This document shows positions 33,301 through 43,735 of a DNA stretch of 64,000 bases, piece by piece; position 1 is the first letter of the stretch, and each line of letters begins with the position of its first letter. Made by a program: the position numbers and the translations under genes. This DNA comes from Cladorhizidae sp. MBARI D1340-BT2 (lineage: Eukaryota > Porifera > Demospongiae > Poecilosclerida > Cladorhizidae): NCBI GenBank assembly GCA_028752905.1, contig JAQNBH010000007.1:14660759-14724758 (forward strand), read 5' to 3'. The notes under the pieces were generated by a model. It had not been told where the DNA came from. It searched no databases and saw only the letters and a list, made by a program, of their open reading frames with translations.

Positions 33301-34353
33301 AACCACCACTACCCTGCCAAGTACAGGTAAGATCTCACCAGTGTATGTTTTTAAGAGTACCTGGGATTCCTCCAGAGGTAAGGTCACTCCCGATCTCTTG
33401 ATACCATTGTAAGTCTCTTCGCTCACAATAGAGAATGCTGCTCCTGTATCAATTTCCATTTTCACAACGGATCCGCACAAGTTCATATGCACGAATAATG
33501 GCTTGGATGATGTGTCCGTTACTGTGAACATTCCATAAGCACCATCTTCCACCAATCTAGACTGCTCCTCCTCTACGTAATTGGTACTAGTCGAACGATA
33601 CTGTGACTTTGAATTATCCTGTCCTCTTGACTTCATTTTCGAGCGACACACCCGGGCGATGTGTCCTTTCTTTTTGCATGCTCGGCATTCTGCTTCCTTA
33701 AAACGACAGGTATTGGCTAAATGACTGTCACTACCACACCTGAAACAAACACACTTCTGGAAACGAGAAGTAGTAAAAGGCTTCTTAGATGCCTTGCTAT
33801 GAGTGAACAAGACAGAGGTTCCTTGAGCTCCCTGCAACTGTCGTGTGTCTCTCTCCGCAGTCTCCATTGTCTGGGCTAGTTGTAAGCTACGTGAGAAGGT
33901 TAAATCAACTTCTGCTAACAGTCTCTGCTGTACTTTCTCATCGTTGACACCGCAGACCAGCCTATCTCTTAACATCTGGTCAAGAGTAGCCCCGAACTCA
34001 CAAAATTCAGAGAGTTGTCTTAGTGCTGCCACGTAATCAGCTATGGACTCATTCTTAGCACGAACTCGAGAATTGAATTTATAACGCTGCATGATCACAG
34101 AAGGTTTGGGACAGTAGTGCTTAATAACTAACTCCACAAGGTCAGTGTATGCGATCTCTCCTGGTCTGGTAGGGGAAACTAAATCTCTAATGAGTTGGTA
34201 GGTCTTGGAACCACAAACACTCAATAGTATAGCTCGCTTCTTGTCGGCCTCAGTCACACTGTTTGCTACGAAGTACTGTTCCAGCCTTTCTACATAGGCT
34301 CTCCAGTCCTCGTGCGCTGAAGTAAAGGCAGACATTGAACCATGCACGGCCAT
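30331..34353 (-). CDS. gag-pol: Gag-Pol polyprotein (1340 aa) of the intact gypsy element
   Basis: Domains in order: gag (about 1-195) with the conserved YKFNSRVRAKNESIADYV; two CCHC knuckles, C203/C206/H211/C216 and C223/C226/H231/C236; protease with DTG at 302-304; reverse transcriptase with LDLSQAY (Asp 523) and YLDD at 583-586; RNase H with Asp 732 (CDASPYG), SDHQPL (Asp 799) and NADALS (Asp 847); integrase with the H2C2 finger (H952, H955, C985, C988) and DDE residues Asp 1016, Asp 1070 and Glu 1106 (D,35,E spacing); a C-terminal tail with RRHVDNI. All catalytic residues are present and no stop or frameshift interrupts the frame, so the product is probably functional. The start is the first Met, 43 nt after the primer site. 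Confidence 0.97.
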   Translation of the reverse strand: MAVHGSMSAFTSAHEDWRAYVERLEQYFVANSVTEADKKRAILLSVCGSKTYQLIRDLVSPTRPGEIAYTDLVELVIKHYCPKPSVIMQRYKFNSRVRAKNESIADYVAALRQLSEFCEFGATLDQMLRDRLVCGVNDEKVQQRLLAEVDLTFSRSLQLAQTMETAERDTRQLQGAQGTSVLFTHSKASKKPFTTSRFQKCVCFRCGSDSHLANTCRFKEAECRACKKKGHIARVCRSKMKSRGQDNSKSQYRSTSTNYVEEEQSRLVEDGAYGMFTVTDTSSKPLFVHMNLCGSVVKMEIDTGAAFSIVSEETYNGIKRSGVTLPLEESQVLLKTYTGEILPVLGRVVVVAKVDHQEEELPLFVVKGKGPSLIGRDWLAKLKLNWHEIHQFSMNNKVEELLAKFYPVFADGLGTLLGTKVRIHVKEGAQPKFCKARNVPYMMKEKLEKELERLEKQGTITPVQFSDWAAPIVPVLKRNGDLRVCGDYKLTINQACHVESYPLPRVEDIFSALSGGERFSKLDLSQAYLQLGVVDDCKKFLTINTHKGLFVYNRLPFGVSSAPAIFQRVMDSLFQGFAGISVYLDDILVTGKTTEEHIANLEKVLEKLRQAGLRLNKSKCVFLASKVEYLGYIIDKEGLHPTLEKVKAIREARAPTSVTELRAFLGILNYYSKFLPNLSTKLAPLYTLLCKDSRWQWTEKQESAFLLAKLMLQSDSLLVHYDPQKDLLLACDASPYGLGVVLSHVLEDKTERPIGYASRTLTVSEKGYSQLEKEGLAILFGVKKFHSYLWGRSFVIRSDHQPLYHLFNEKKAIPPLASARLQRWALSLSAYQYRIEYKPGKLLANADALSRLPSPVVTSSDCLPAELNQLVLHLESTPISSKEVKQWIEKDPLLSRVKKFVMCGWPSVKLDREFQPYESRKLELSLLDGCLLWGSRLIIPQPGRKCLLDQLHETHLGISRMKNLARSYFWWPDMTSEIELCVQQCNVCQESRPQPPVASMHPWEVTKQPWNRIHLDFAGPFMGNMFLVLVDSHSKWMDVVIMSSITSTITIEKLQGIFAIHGLPKTIVTDNGSSFMSDEFQRFCQVNGIQHTTSAPYHPSTNGLAERAVQSFKQGLKRMEGGSLQSKLSRYLFRYRITPHSTTGLSPAEVLMGRRPRSKLDLVHPDLSERVESCQRKRTHGSTGRDRVFRVGDKVFVRDFRCKNVTWMPGVVEHVTGPLSYRVKVTLGVVRRHVDNIRQRQSELGSSTINGQVSGPAIVFHDIPVQVPETLKLSPEGSVPHSDSATSAMVSSPRLPRVNVDDNVDDNNTSVHIPDCESTTVLRRSVRNRPPPDRFKGSVF

Positions 34354-34395
34354 CTCGAAAACTCTTTTCGTAATAATCCGTGTCGATCCGTTATA

Positions 34396-34408
34396 ATCCT
34401 CGTCGCCA
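34396..34408 (-). other. Primer-binding site of the gypsy element
   Basis: The minus strand reads TGGCGACGAGGAT two bases after the LTR, with the TGG expected for pairing to tRNA CCA. tRNA not identified. Confidence 0.65.
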
Positions 34409-34410
34409 AA

Positions 34411-34627
34411 TGTTATAACCTTGTTTAATACCCTAAGGTTATAGTTCTTTCACTCTTCAACGACCGTGAAAGTCCTTAATCAACTAGTAAACTAACAACC
34501 GAAGACAACAGACATAATAAGAAGACATCTTGATTTCACTATCTGTGCAACACACGTGACACACTAAAAACGTTTATTTAGAGTCCGGACTATTGAATAA
34601 TGTCATACAATTCACTTAATTATAACA
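34411..34627 (-). repeat. 5' LTR of the intact gypsy element
   Basis: Plus-strand ends TGTTATAACC and TTAATTATAACA. Same length and sequence as 30057-30273 by eye. On the minus strand it precedes gag-pol and should hold the promoter. Confidence 0.95.
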
Positions 34628-34632
34628 CCTAA

Positions 34633-36367
34633 CCAGGAGAAGAGACTGCCTGCCAAGGGATGAGTTGCCACCCTACCAGTTCAAAGTTATATACCACCTG
34701 GAAAGGGAAACCCAACAACTTTAGCAATGAAAAAATTTGACACCAAAGAAAGAGGAGAGGGTTGTGATCGAGTAGGAACAGTAGATTTTCTGTCAACACA
34801 TTCATAATGTGTTGACAGATGATTGTATCCATGAATTTACTAGGACACTGCAATGTTGATCCATTGGTTGTCCTGCCATCTGAAGTTTTAGATACTAATA
34901 CCAAAATATTACAACCTCAGCAATAAGATGGGTTCACACTGATGCTAGTAAAATATTGCTGCATGGCATTGTTTGATATCATAAATCAGCAGTTAGACGA
35001 GAAAAACAAAACAAACAAACACATTATTGAAAATATTACACAATTATAAATTAAACACTGCAATAAATCTGTGAAGAATTATATGCAATCAAGGAGCAGA
35101 AGTAAGTAGACGAGGACATACACTGGAGGACACAAAAAAAGAACCTTGTGTAAATATTCCATGATATAGCCTAGCGATAGAAAGCTGGGTTGTTCATTGT
35201 GCCATACAGGTACAAACTTATCCCAGTAAGAATCTGAGAAGTCCTCGTTTCAAATACCTAGGCCTATATTTATTTCACAGCCTACAACAGCGGGACATCC
35301 ACTCTGCCATGGCAGAAGTTCATGCACCGATATCTTTATAGATTATTCATTCATTTTTAAATATAGTGAGTGGCATACTGGAGCCACAGGTTCTCATCAA
35401 GACAAAGTTACAAGTTTAAAATGTGTCCTCACTCCAAATTCTAATTCCCACTCTGTTCAGCTATTTAGAGTTGTGCCCTATAACTATTTCAATGCTTGGC
35501 AGGAATGGACCAAGATCAGCAGTTGTGGCCATGAAAGAATAATATATGGAGTTGTCTCTATATAGCTCAGTGGAACTAATACTCCATACATCTGATATGG
35601 AGCCATAACTTATCTGGGGGATGAGTTATGGCATGAAAAACTCTGCCATGATATGATCCCAGTCATGCCTTAGCTTCACTAGCCCTTGCTTTACACTTAA
35701 CCTTTGAAGCCTGCTTCCCACAAGATAAGGTTTAGCTTTGGAGGAAAATATTGAAGAAGAAAGATTTATTAGAAGACTGCTAGAATTTTGCTCACAAGTC
35801 AAGTCTAGGATGTGATATTGTTGATGTTATATATCAGGATACTACCCCAGGTGCTATTAAAAAGAATTTTGACAAAAATCTGAGGATATCGCGATTCACT
35901 TCTGCAGACTTATCAAACTAGTTAGGAAAGTAACTTTATATGGTAAGTTTCCACCAGAAGGTTCTGATATGAGTGTCACACCTATTCCTGATGAAAGGGA
36001 GAAGGAGGACAATATATCCTTGTCCTCTTTCCCCCACACCTTCAATCTGCTTCTGGCTGTGGCTATATCATACAGATTTAATTATAACAGCAAACGCTTT
36101 CTCACTGCTCTATATATCAGGTGTCAAATATATTCACATCCATTTTCTGGATAAATCTACTTTTAATCAAAAGCAATTTATAATAATTTAGTTCATGTGA
36201 ATTTGATGTATTATTAACATAAATTGGCATGCATTTTGTTTCAATAAATAATTGCTGCCTGATGGCTTTTTTTTATGTATGTAGAAATTTTATTCAGTAT
36301 TTGGAGCTTTTATAACTTATTGTTTGAATTTTAGTGTAAAAGATTAGCATGGTCATTTCTTTCATAG
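34633..36367. other. Intron sequence between the gypsy element and phospholipase-B exon 2
   Basis: No gene was recognised. The flanks of the gypsy insertion carry related short repeats (AGAAGAGACT with CCTGCC/CCTGGC) on both sides, remnants of an older repeat. The exon 2 acceptor is at 36366-36367. Confidence 0.5.
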
Positions 36368-36660
36368 GTGGTGAAAGTGAGCTATCATGTGTTACAACTC
36401 TTCCTAACATTCTTCGTTATTACAATCCTAAACTTAAAGGCTATAATGATGGCCAAATGGAGAGTGTTACTCAGTTAGATGTGGCAACAATCAGTGCATT
36501 CAGTGCTGATATGTTAGGACAGGCAAAAGAACTTGTGCGACGGGCACGCAGGTTGGAAAACATAGACTTTAGGAATGACTGGAAGATTGTCACCATTTAT
36601 GTCGGCATTAATGATGTTTGTTCTCTATCCTGCCAAATAAACACATCTGTTCCTATATAA
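36368..36660 (+). CDS. Phospholipase-B-like gene, exon 2
   Basis: After an AG acceptor it reads GGESELSCVTTLPNILRYYN, then QAKELVRRARRLENIDFRND, WKIVTIYVGINDVC and a stop at 36658-36660. LPNIL, DWK and the block-III GxND (GIND) match phospholipase B1; the block-II Gly is replaced (SAFSADM). No splice donor is obvious after INDVC, where the family normally continues, so the frame ends early. The second half of the catalytic domain with the Asp-His pair is missing. With the Ser loss in exon 1, this is a truncated pseudoenzyme or a dying gene. Confidence 0.72.
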
Positions 36661-37334
36661 TGACTTTCTCAATAAATTTGTTCCTTGACATTTCAATTGT
36701 ATGCCCTAGTGTTCAACAGTAATAATTAAGGCTGGAGTCTAGCAGAATTTTGAGGAGCCAATTTATATCATGTTTTTGACTGACCTGTTATTTAGATGAC
36801 TCTTTATCTCATGTACATAGTTAAATAGTGGGGTCATCTAAATGGTTGTGGTCAACATGGAGAGATTCTGTTTCTTTTCTTTTTAGGACAATCTAAATGA
36901 CTGTAAATAGCATTTCTTATCAGAGATGCCTTCAACGAAAACAAATTCCCTTTAGGTTTCTATAGCGACTACTAACTGCCAAGTTATTATCACAGAGTGT
37001 AGTACATATAATTCTGAAATCTGGGAAATCTCTATTAATTACAATACATTTCAAACACGGGTTAATATCTCAGTAACTTATTAATTAACTAACAGAAACT
37101 ATCTCTCCCACAAGCCAATAAGACTTTCTCAGTGTAATCTTGGTGCTGTTATAACTCAATTTTATTGAGCATTAGAATCAAAAAGCACAGTCGTAGCGGT
37201 CCAAAATCAACTATTTTAGCGTTTGGCTTTTACTCTTTTTTCCTTTAGTGTTAGCAAATAATATTCAGCAGTTAGCACTGCCGCAAATTTTGGATTTTGT
37301 TAGATTTTAAACTTGTTATGTTCATATCTTAAAG
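36661..37334. other. Non-coding stretch between phospholipase-B exon 2 and the FN3 exons
   Basis: No gene was recognised. A fragment like the MITE arm (TGACATTTCAATTGTATGCCC) is near 36687. Confidence 0.45.
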
Positions 37335-37631
37335 CTCCTTCACCTCCTTTTAATGTGGGAGCCAGAACGATTTCATCCACAGTTGTAATTGTCACTTGGT
37401 CTAGGGCCTCTAGGCCATTCACCCCCAATGGAAACATCAAGTACTATGAGGGTACATTTTATCCCACTGATATTGGAACAGCTGGAAGTATGACTAAGAT
37501 TGCTACTGGTGCAACATTCATTACACTTAGTAATTTGATGCCGGGTACCCAGTATACGATATTTGTTCGAGCATTCACTATCGTATTTAGTGAACCAAGC
37601 AACTCGATCTTGCAGACTACTCGCGAATATG
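37335..37631 (+). CDS. Fibronectin type III domain exon (99 codons)
   Basis: Flanked by an AAAG acceptor and a GTATGT donor and exactly 297 nt long, as for one-domain FN3 exons. It reads PSPPFNVGARTISSTVVIV, TWSRASRPFTPNG with the core Trp, YYEGTFYP, and LMPGTQYTIFVRAFT with the core Tyr of strand F. FN3 domains are extracellular adhesion or receptor modules. The open frame is intact. It may belong to a receptor gene separate from or fused downstream of the phospholipase-B-like exons. Confidence 0.75.
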
Positions 37632-37744
37632 GTATGTTCAAATATTATATATTCCATGTAGCTATATATGATTGGGAAAGGTATGGGAATAAAGTGGCTT
37701 TTTGATCTCATAAGTTCTTTATGCATGTAAATAATATCTATTTT

Positions 37745-37915
37745 TATAGGGCTCTCTCATTGGGAGAGTCGCAGTTATCCTCTGGTATGCAATAATAATT
37801 TATTTGTTTAGGCTCTCTCAGAGGATTATAGTTACCATTTGCTTTGTTATAATGTTTATTATAGGATCTCTTATTGAAAGGGTCATAGTGTTATCCTCTG
37901 GTGTGCAATACAAAT
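37745..37915 (+). repeat. Direct repeat in the FN3 intron (about 45 bp, two copies)
   Basis: TTATCCTCTGGTATGCAATA and TTATCCTCTGGTGTGCAATA are each preceded by a related CTCTCATTGGGAGAG-like segment, about 130 bp apart. The segment between has a weaker third copy. Confidence 0.7.
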
Positions 37916-37959
37916 CCTATAAATTGCTTGTATTGTATCCTATCCTTTCTTTTTTACAG

Positions 37960-38237
37960 ATCCTGAACCTCTGTTAATGTGAATGCTAGAGCAACTTCAT
38001 CCACATCCATAAGGGTCAGGCCAAGGTGTGATATAAGAGTCAGATTTTATGCAGTTACATATTATTACACTAATTTTGAAAGCTTATCGAAAAGCGCTGT
38101 AATTGAATTTAATAGAAGAGTAGAAATAACCAACTTGATGATATTTACATCCTATACAGTGTAGGTCCAAGGATTCACAGTTTCATTTGAATTAAGTGGA
38201 CCAAGCGAATTTTACACGGTGAAAACTTTTGAAGATG
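37960..38237 (+). pseudogene. Second FN3 exon, degenerate
   Basis: It begins after TTTTACAG with DPEPL and, after a frame change, VNVNARATSSTSIRV; it ends before GTAATA. The core Trp is lost (RPRCD where the first exon has TWSRA) and a TAG interrupts strand F (SYTV-stop-VQGF). Its length of 278 nt is not a multiple of three relative to the first exon. It is a decaying duplicate of the exon at 37335-37631. Confidence 0.75.
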
Positions 38238-39322
38238 GTAATATATATAGCATGTACTACCTGGAGGGCAATGTAATATAAATAACTTCTCACTGTAGAA
38301 TGTGCATACTTTAAATGTGCAGTGAGCCAGAAATCAAACTACTATTTATTTCTATTTGTGAAAAGCTTTTTGACCAAATTGTTAATCCCAAAACTTTAAT
38401 TGTATCTTACCTGAGTCACATACAATTAATATAAACTCTTCAAATAGCTTTTGAGATATGCACTGTCTTTGACCAAGCTATCATAAAAAATTATTTTAGT
38501 CACAAATATTTACATCAATGCTGAATTTTCCACCCCATATTCAATCACTGATCTTCAGAAACAGTTGGTAGATTTAATGTTTGGAAGGTTTTTAATATGA
38601 CAGTTCCAGCTGCAGCTGCCTTCTCTTTTCAAGGTTTTGTTAAATGCCATCAGGTTGTTGCTTATAGCTATTAGTGGAATGAATGGACTATATTTTATCA
38701 ACACAGAAATGTATTTTTGGGGCTAAACTTTACAATAGTAGCCACAAGCAAGGCTGGCTATAGTTTGCACACAATTTGCATGCATTCTAGTGCAGCTCTT
38801 GTCTAAGCTGTTGCACTTTCCACGTTAAAAAAGGAAGAAAAGTGGAGGAATTATTTTCAACTACAAAACACAGTTAAAATATCATTCCAGCATTCATTAT
38901 TTAGTGCTAACATTGCACGAGACTTCTATCATGAATATTGACTTCATTAAAATGAAGATAGACTCTCCAGTTTGATCGAGTCCAGCTATCCCATTGTTGG
39001 ATTGAAAGTTTGTTTACAAGATAAGGAAAAAAATACATAGTCTTCATGAAGAGCTCTGATATATATGGTTCATGTGTGAATTGTTGATTTATATGCTCTC
39101 TGAAGGTGCATGAAAATTTTGTGTGGCCCTCACCCCTACAGTTATGCAGCACTGGTTAATAATGTTTAAACTCAATTTCAAAAATTAGTGTTTACACAAA
39201 AACATCACCTGCCATGATTTTCACTCTATTTCTCCTCCATTCCAAATTATCCCTCTTCATCTCCAAAATAGCCCATCAATAGCTAAGCATTTTCTTAACT
39301 GTTTTTTATTTTTTATATCTAG
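38238..39322. other. Intron-like stretch without recognised exons
   Basis: No further FN3 exon was recognised. Short open frames are AT-driven. Confidence 0.45.
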
Positions 39323-39390
39323 ATCCTCCACGCTGGATAAAAACTTACATAACTATATATCTGTTATATTGCTCTATCAGTGTTGTATGG
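39323..39390 (+). CDS. Possible membrane-spanning exon
   Basis: After TTATATCTAG, 68 nt read (D)PPRWIKTYITIYLLYCSISV and VW before GTAGGT. The intron phase equals that of the FN3 exons and the peptide is hydrophobic. This would fit a transmembrane exon of the FN3 receptor, but it is short and unsupported by homology. Confidence 0.3.
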
Positions 39391-40242
39391 GTAGGTACAT
39401 GGATATCATGCTATCATGTAACCTGATTATATGCTGTTATTTGGAAACCTATCTATAACATGTTTTAAACGTGTACACTACAAACATGATGCCAGAAGTC
39501 TTTATTAATGATTAATCGTGGTTCAGATATGGCTATATACATCGATCTGCAATCTTTGAGCCACTAATAAGGTGTTACTGACATTAGGTGTAGGAATCAC
39601 TACTTTTTAAATGAGTCATCTCAAGTTTTAAGGGCTGGTCTTTATGTTATGTATTTGTAAGCAGGTTCCCATCACATTGTTATCTTCAGGTGTCATTGTC
39701 ATTGCAGATAGACTAAAGACAAGGTAGATCCTGACAACATGAGTTAGAGTCTCTGTAAGGTGTACAGTACCAATTGTAAGACAGTTAGTCACTGGTATCC
39801 ATCAGTCTACTCTCTGCTACAATATAGCAATGGCATGGATATCAGCAGATAAATGCATCACTAGCAGCAATAGCTAGACCAATTGGAGTTACATACTGTC
39901 TCTGTTGCACAAGCATAGAGTGTGTCTTTTCAAATGTAGCTACTTTACAAAAGTGGTTAAGTGGCTGTGTGGAACACTGCAGAAATAGCCGCCACTAAAA
40001 CTTGTAAAGGTACAATAGTATATAGAGAAGTGAAGAGAAAAATATTTGCAGATCAGATTCTTTATTGAAATTAGAAGTACACATCTGTAGATCTCATCTC
40101 TACGGCAATGTAATTATTTTGTATGATTTAAAATTAATTTGAACTCAAAATAACATCACAAAAAATTGACGAGCGGCTCTTCCAACTACTACAAATGAAC
40201 CAAAAAGATTTATACTTCTATGCAACCTTAAAAAAAAATCTT
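39391..40242. other. Non-coding stretch before the 43-bp minisatellite
   Basis: No gene was recognised. Confidence 0.45.
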
Positions 40243-40513
40243 TGCATAAGACACTTATATAACACACACATGCTGCATCTCGGTCTTATAATAGTGCATA
40301 TATAACACACACATGCTGCATCTTGTCTTATAATAGTGCATAATAACACATACATGCTGCATCTCTGTCTTATAATAGTGCATCTTGTCTTATAATAGTG
40401 CATATATAACACACATGCTGCATCTTGTCTTATAATAGTGCATATATAACACACACATGCTGCATCTCTGTCTTATAATAGACACACACATGCTGCATCG
40501 CTGTCTTATAATA
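40243..40513 (+). repeat. 43-bp minisatellite, block 1
   Basis: The unit contains TGCATATATAACACACACAT followed by GCTGCATCTCTGTCTTATAA. About six units, some shortened. The block ends exactly at the hAT insertion (40514). Confidence 0.92.
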
Positions 40514-40754
40514 CAGGGGTGGAGTTAGGGGTCAGGTTCTAAGGTTTTAACCTGACCACTTTTTCAGCCCTGCCACACCCCTATTTTTTTTAAACAGCAG
40601 CTTGCATGCACTAATAGTCTATGAATGTGCACTAATGCTTGTGAGGCCACTAAAAATTATTATTATGCAACTAGCTCAACAGCTAATAGACCACAACTAC
40701 TTTACACTGACATTGACAATAGTTACTGATAGGCTTGATCTAAAATAATGCCCA

Positions 40755-43560
40755 GTGACTGAGCACATTGCAGCTAAAATGGCAGTGTCTGTACAACCAG
40801 GTAGTAGCAGTGAATCTTTTCCTGATTTACCAGAAGTACCTTATCAACCAACAACCATTGAGTTCCCCAAGAGAGAATATGGAAAGAAGAAGATAGTGAA
40901 GTGTTCTTTCCTGAGCCGTTGGTTTTCCAAGTGGCCATTTCTTCACTACAGTGAAGGTGATGATGTTGTTTTCTGCCACACATGTGTAATGGCATGCAAA
41001 CTCAAAAGAATAAAGACAAGTCAAACTGCAGAATCAGCATTTGTAAGCCTATTTAATACTGGTGCTAGTATAGAATACTTTAAACATATAATTAACTATT
41101 CATACTTTAATCCTAGGTTTTAAAAGGCTATTGTAATTGGAAGGATGCTACAATAGCCATTAAGAAGCATCAACAGTCTAAGTTTCATATTGAAGCCATG
41201 GATGCAATGGTTACAATACCAAATACAGTCCCTGATATCAGTAAGCTATTGAGCAAAGCATACAGGAATGAGATGGTACATGCACGAGATATGCTCGCAA
41301 TTATTTTATCTAGTGTGCAATATTTAGCCAGACAAGGCTTGGCGTTACGAAAAGCTGATGATTCGGAATCGAATCTCATTCAATTACTGCAGCTGAGAGC
41401 AGAAGATAACTCTCAGATTACTAACTGGTTAGCCAAAGGTAGAAGAAAATATACATCTCATGAGAATCAAAACGAAATGTTAACCATTATGGCTAGATTT
41501 GTTCAGAATAAGATTCTGAATAAAGTTCATAAGTCTCCGTTTATTACTATTATGGTGGATGAAACCACCAATGGTTCCAATAAGGAACAGTTAACATTTG
41601 TAATCAGGTCCGTTGATGAAGAGTTTAATGTTTCAGAAGACTATCTTGGCATGTACAACTTAGCAACTACTACCGCTAGTAGTATTGTCTCAGCTATAAC
41701 CGATGTTCTTCTGCATTTTCAGCTTTCATGGACTAAATTAAGAGTGCAGTGCTATGATGGTTGTAGCACAATGTCAGGTGCAAGAATGTCAGGGAATTCC
41801 TCCTCCCTGACTGATGCCACAGAAACAGCTGTTGTTGACAGCCAGTCAGAACAAGTCGTGGTGGAGAGCCCTGAGAACTTACCAACCGAGCCCACCTCCA
41901 TTCAGAGCCCTGGAAACTTACCAACCGAGATCACCTCTATTCAGAGCCCTGAGAACTTACCAACCACCACCTCCATTCAGAGCCCAGAACTAATCAAGAC
42001 AAATTCACCTGATCTATCAGAAGGTGACATGGAGCACTCTGATTGGTCGCCAGGGGATGGTGCCATGGCGACCTGATGATATGGAACCCCAGTAGCTAGA
42101 ATAATATAAAAGGAACTGTTAGACAAGATAATGTTAGATAACTAAGAGTCTGTAAGTTAAGAGCTAAGCTAGACATTAATTTGTGGCTGAGACTGTATTG
42201 TGATTGCCATTGTGCAGAGTTATCTCTTTTATGTAATATAACAATTCATTGTTATTTGGGGATCCAGCAATCTAGGAGAGATTGCTGAGTTTGGCTTACT
42301 CTGAGACTGTCCAGTGGGTTGGACTGGGAAGTAAAGGGTAGGCGTCGCATAAGAGTCAGTGATCTGTCTGGAGGGTTAGAGTGTCCACTCTGGAAGAAGG
42401 CTGATTCTATGACAAAGAGGTAGAGTAGCAGCCAAAATCCAGGAACTTGAGCCAAGAGCACTTTTCACACACTGCTATAGGCATGCACTTAACTTAAATG
42501 TCAGTGATACTATTAAACAATCACCCATCATGAATGATTGCTAGGACACTAGCTTTGAATTGATGAAGCTTGTAAAATTTTCTCCCAAACGAGAAGTAAT
42601 GTTAAACTTGATTAAAGAAGAAATAGGGAGTGATACTCCATCAATTCGTACCATGTGTCCCACTCACTTGCTACATCATTGCTAACTATAGTGAATTGCA
42701 GAGTCTGTGGGACTGAGCATTGCTGAGCACATCAGATACTGCAATGAAAGCTAGGATTCGTGGCATAGCTAGTCAGATGGACAACTTTAGATTCCTGTTT
42801 GGTTTATTGCTCTCGGAAATTATTTTGCGACACACTGCCAAACTAAGCAATCTCCTGATCTTTCTAGCATAGAAGGCCATGAAATTGCAATGCTCACAGT
42901 AAAAACACTACAAACTCTATGTTCTGATACAAATTTCAATCTTTTTTGGAAGAAAGTGGAAAAGATGAAATCTGAATTTGATGTCGAAGAGCCTCAGCTA
43001 CCTCGAAGGCATAAAATTCCAAGGAGATTTGAAGAAGGGACCAGTGAAGGAAGTTTTCATACAACAACTGAAGATTTTTATAGACAAAGCTATATACTTT
43101 GAAGTAATAGATTTGGCTGTAGCCAGTATCAATAGTCGATTTGATCAGAAAGGGTTTCATATCTACTCTAATATCGAACAACTTTTCATTAAAGCAGCAT
43201 CTGGAGAAGCATTTGAAAGCAAATTTTCTATTGTGTGTGACTTTTATAAGGAATATTTCGATGTAAATGAGTTTGAGACACAGCTGGTAATATTTCAGAC
43301 CATATGTAGAGAGGTAGGTGAGCAAGCATCTATGAATTCAATGGAAAAAATTCTTCTCACTCTAAGTGTTGCTCAAAGAGCCATGATAAATTTCGTTGTC
43401 CGATCTTTTCAGATAATATTAGTACATATTACCAGCAACAAATGCATCATCAGAGCGTTCATTTAGTGCTCTCAGGAGAATAAAAAACTACTTGCGCAGC
43501 ACTATGAGTCAAAGTCGCCTCAATCACCTGATGTTGCTGTATTATCACTAAGATTTAACT
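40755..43560 (+). pseudogene. hAT transposase (TTF-type finger, DUF4371, dimerisation domain), broken
   Basis: N-terminal TTF-type zinc finger (40755-41110): FLSRWFSKWPFLHYSEGDDV with the CHTC pair. DUF4371 and catalytic core: LARQGLALRKADDSESN, FITIMVDETTNGSNKEQ with the first catalytic Asp (about 41560), VQCYDGCSTMSGA (about 41750). After the LTR the frame resumes AAKIQELEPRALFTHCYRHA at about 42425, with a stop near 42540. C-terminal hAT dimerisation: SALRRIKNYLRSTMSQSRLN (about 43465-43525). Several stops and frame changes plus the LTR make it inactive. Confidence 0.87.
41787..42414 (+). repeat. Solo LTR (family B) inside hAT 1
   Basis: It starts TGTCAGGGAATTCC and ends GGCTGATTCTATGACA. 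The flanks AAGAA (41782-41786) and AAGAG (42415-42419) are a 5-bp duplication with one mismatch. TATAAAAGGAACTG near 42107 points right. It matches 11001-11665 in reverse, with fewer internal 36-bp units, and splits the hAT transposase just after its CYDG motif. Confidence 0.9.
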
Positions 43561-43735
43561 GATGAACTAAACATGAAAGAAGTGAATTTATATGTGCAAA
43601 GGAGCAGCATAATACTGTATTTGCTATTATTGTATGAGTTGCAACTTTTTTGATTCCCCGCCACCATACTTGCACATACACACTCACTTGCTCAAAGTTC
43701 AACCCGACCACTCTAAAATTCCTAGCTCACCCCTG

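Larger units (their letters stand above)
30057..34627 (-). mobile_element. Full-length Ty3/gypsy retrotransposon, apparently intact (4571 bp)
   Basis: Two LTRs of 217 bp (30057-30273 and 34411-34627) appear identical base for base. A perfect 5-bp duplication CCTAA flanks the element (30052-30056 and 34628-34632). The minus strand has a primer-binding-like site, one uninterrupted gag-pol frame of 1340 codons and a polypurine tract. Identical LTRs mean a very recent insertion. The lineage looks like the Mag/K02A2.6-type branch because of the single fused frame, two zinc knuckles and the integrase style (inference). It sits in the intron of the phospholipase-B-like gene, opposite to that gene's direction. 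Confidence 0.96.
40514..43735 (+). mobile_element. hAT DNA transposon 1 (TTF/ZMYM type), split by a solo LTR
   Basis: It starts CAGGGGTGGAGTTAG and ends CTAGCTCACCCCTG. A perfect 5-bp duplication TAATA flanks it (40509-40513 and 43736-43740), both within minisatellite units. It encodes a plus-strand transposase (40755-43560) interrupted by the solo LTR 41787-42414. hAT elements usually make 8-bp duplications; 5 bp points to a sub-group with shorter ones. Confidence 0.9.

Noticed and set aside
41198..42076. Single hAT transposase frame ending at 42076
   Set aside because: From 41787 the frame is LTR sequence (NLPT...SIQS repeats); the transposase resumes at about 42425.
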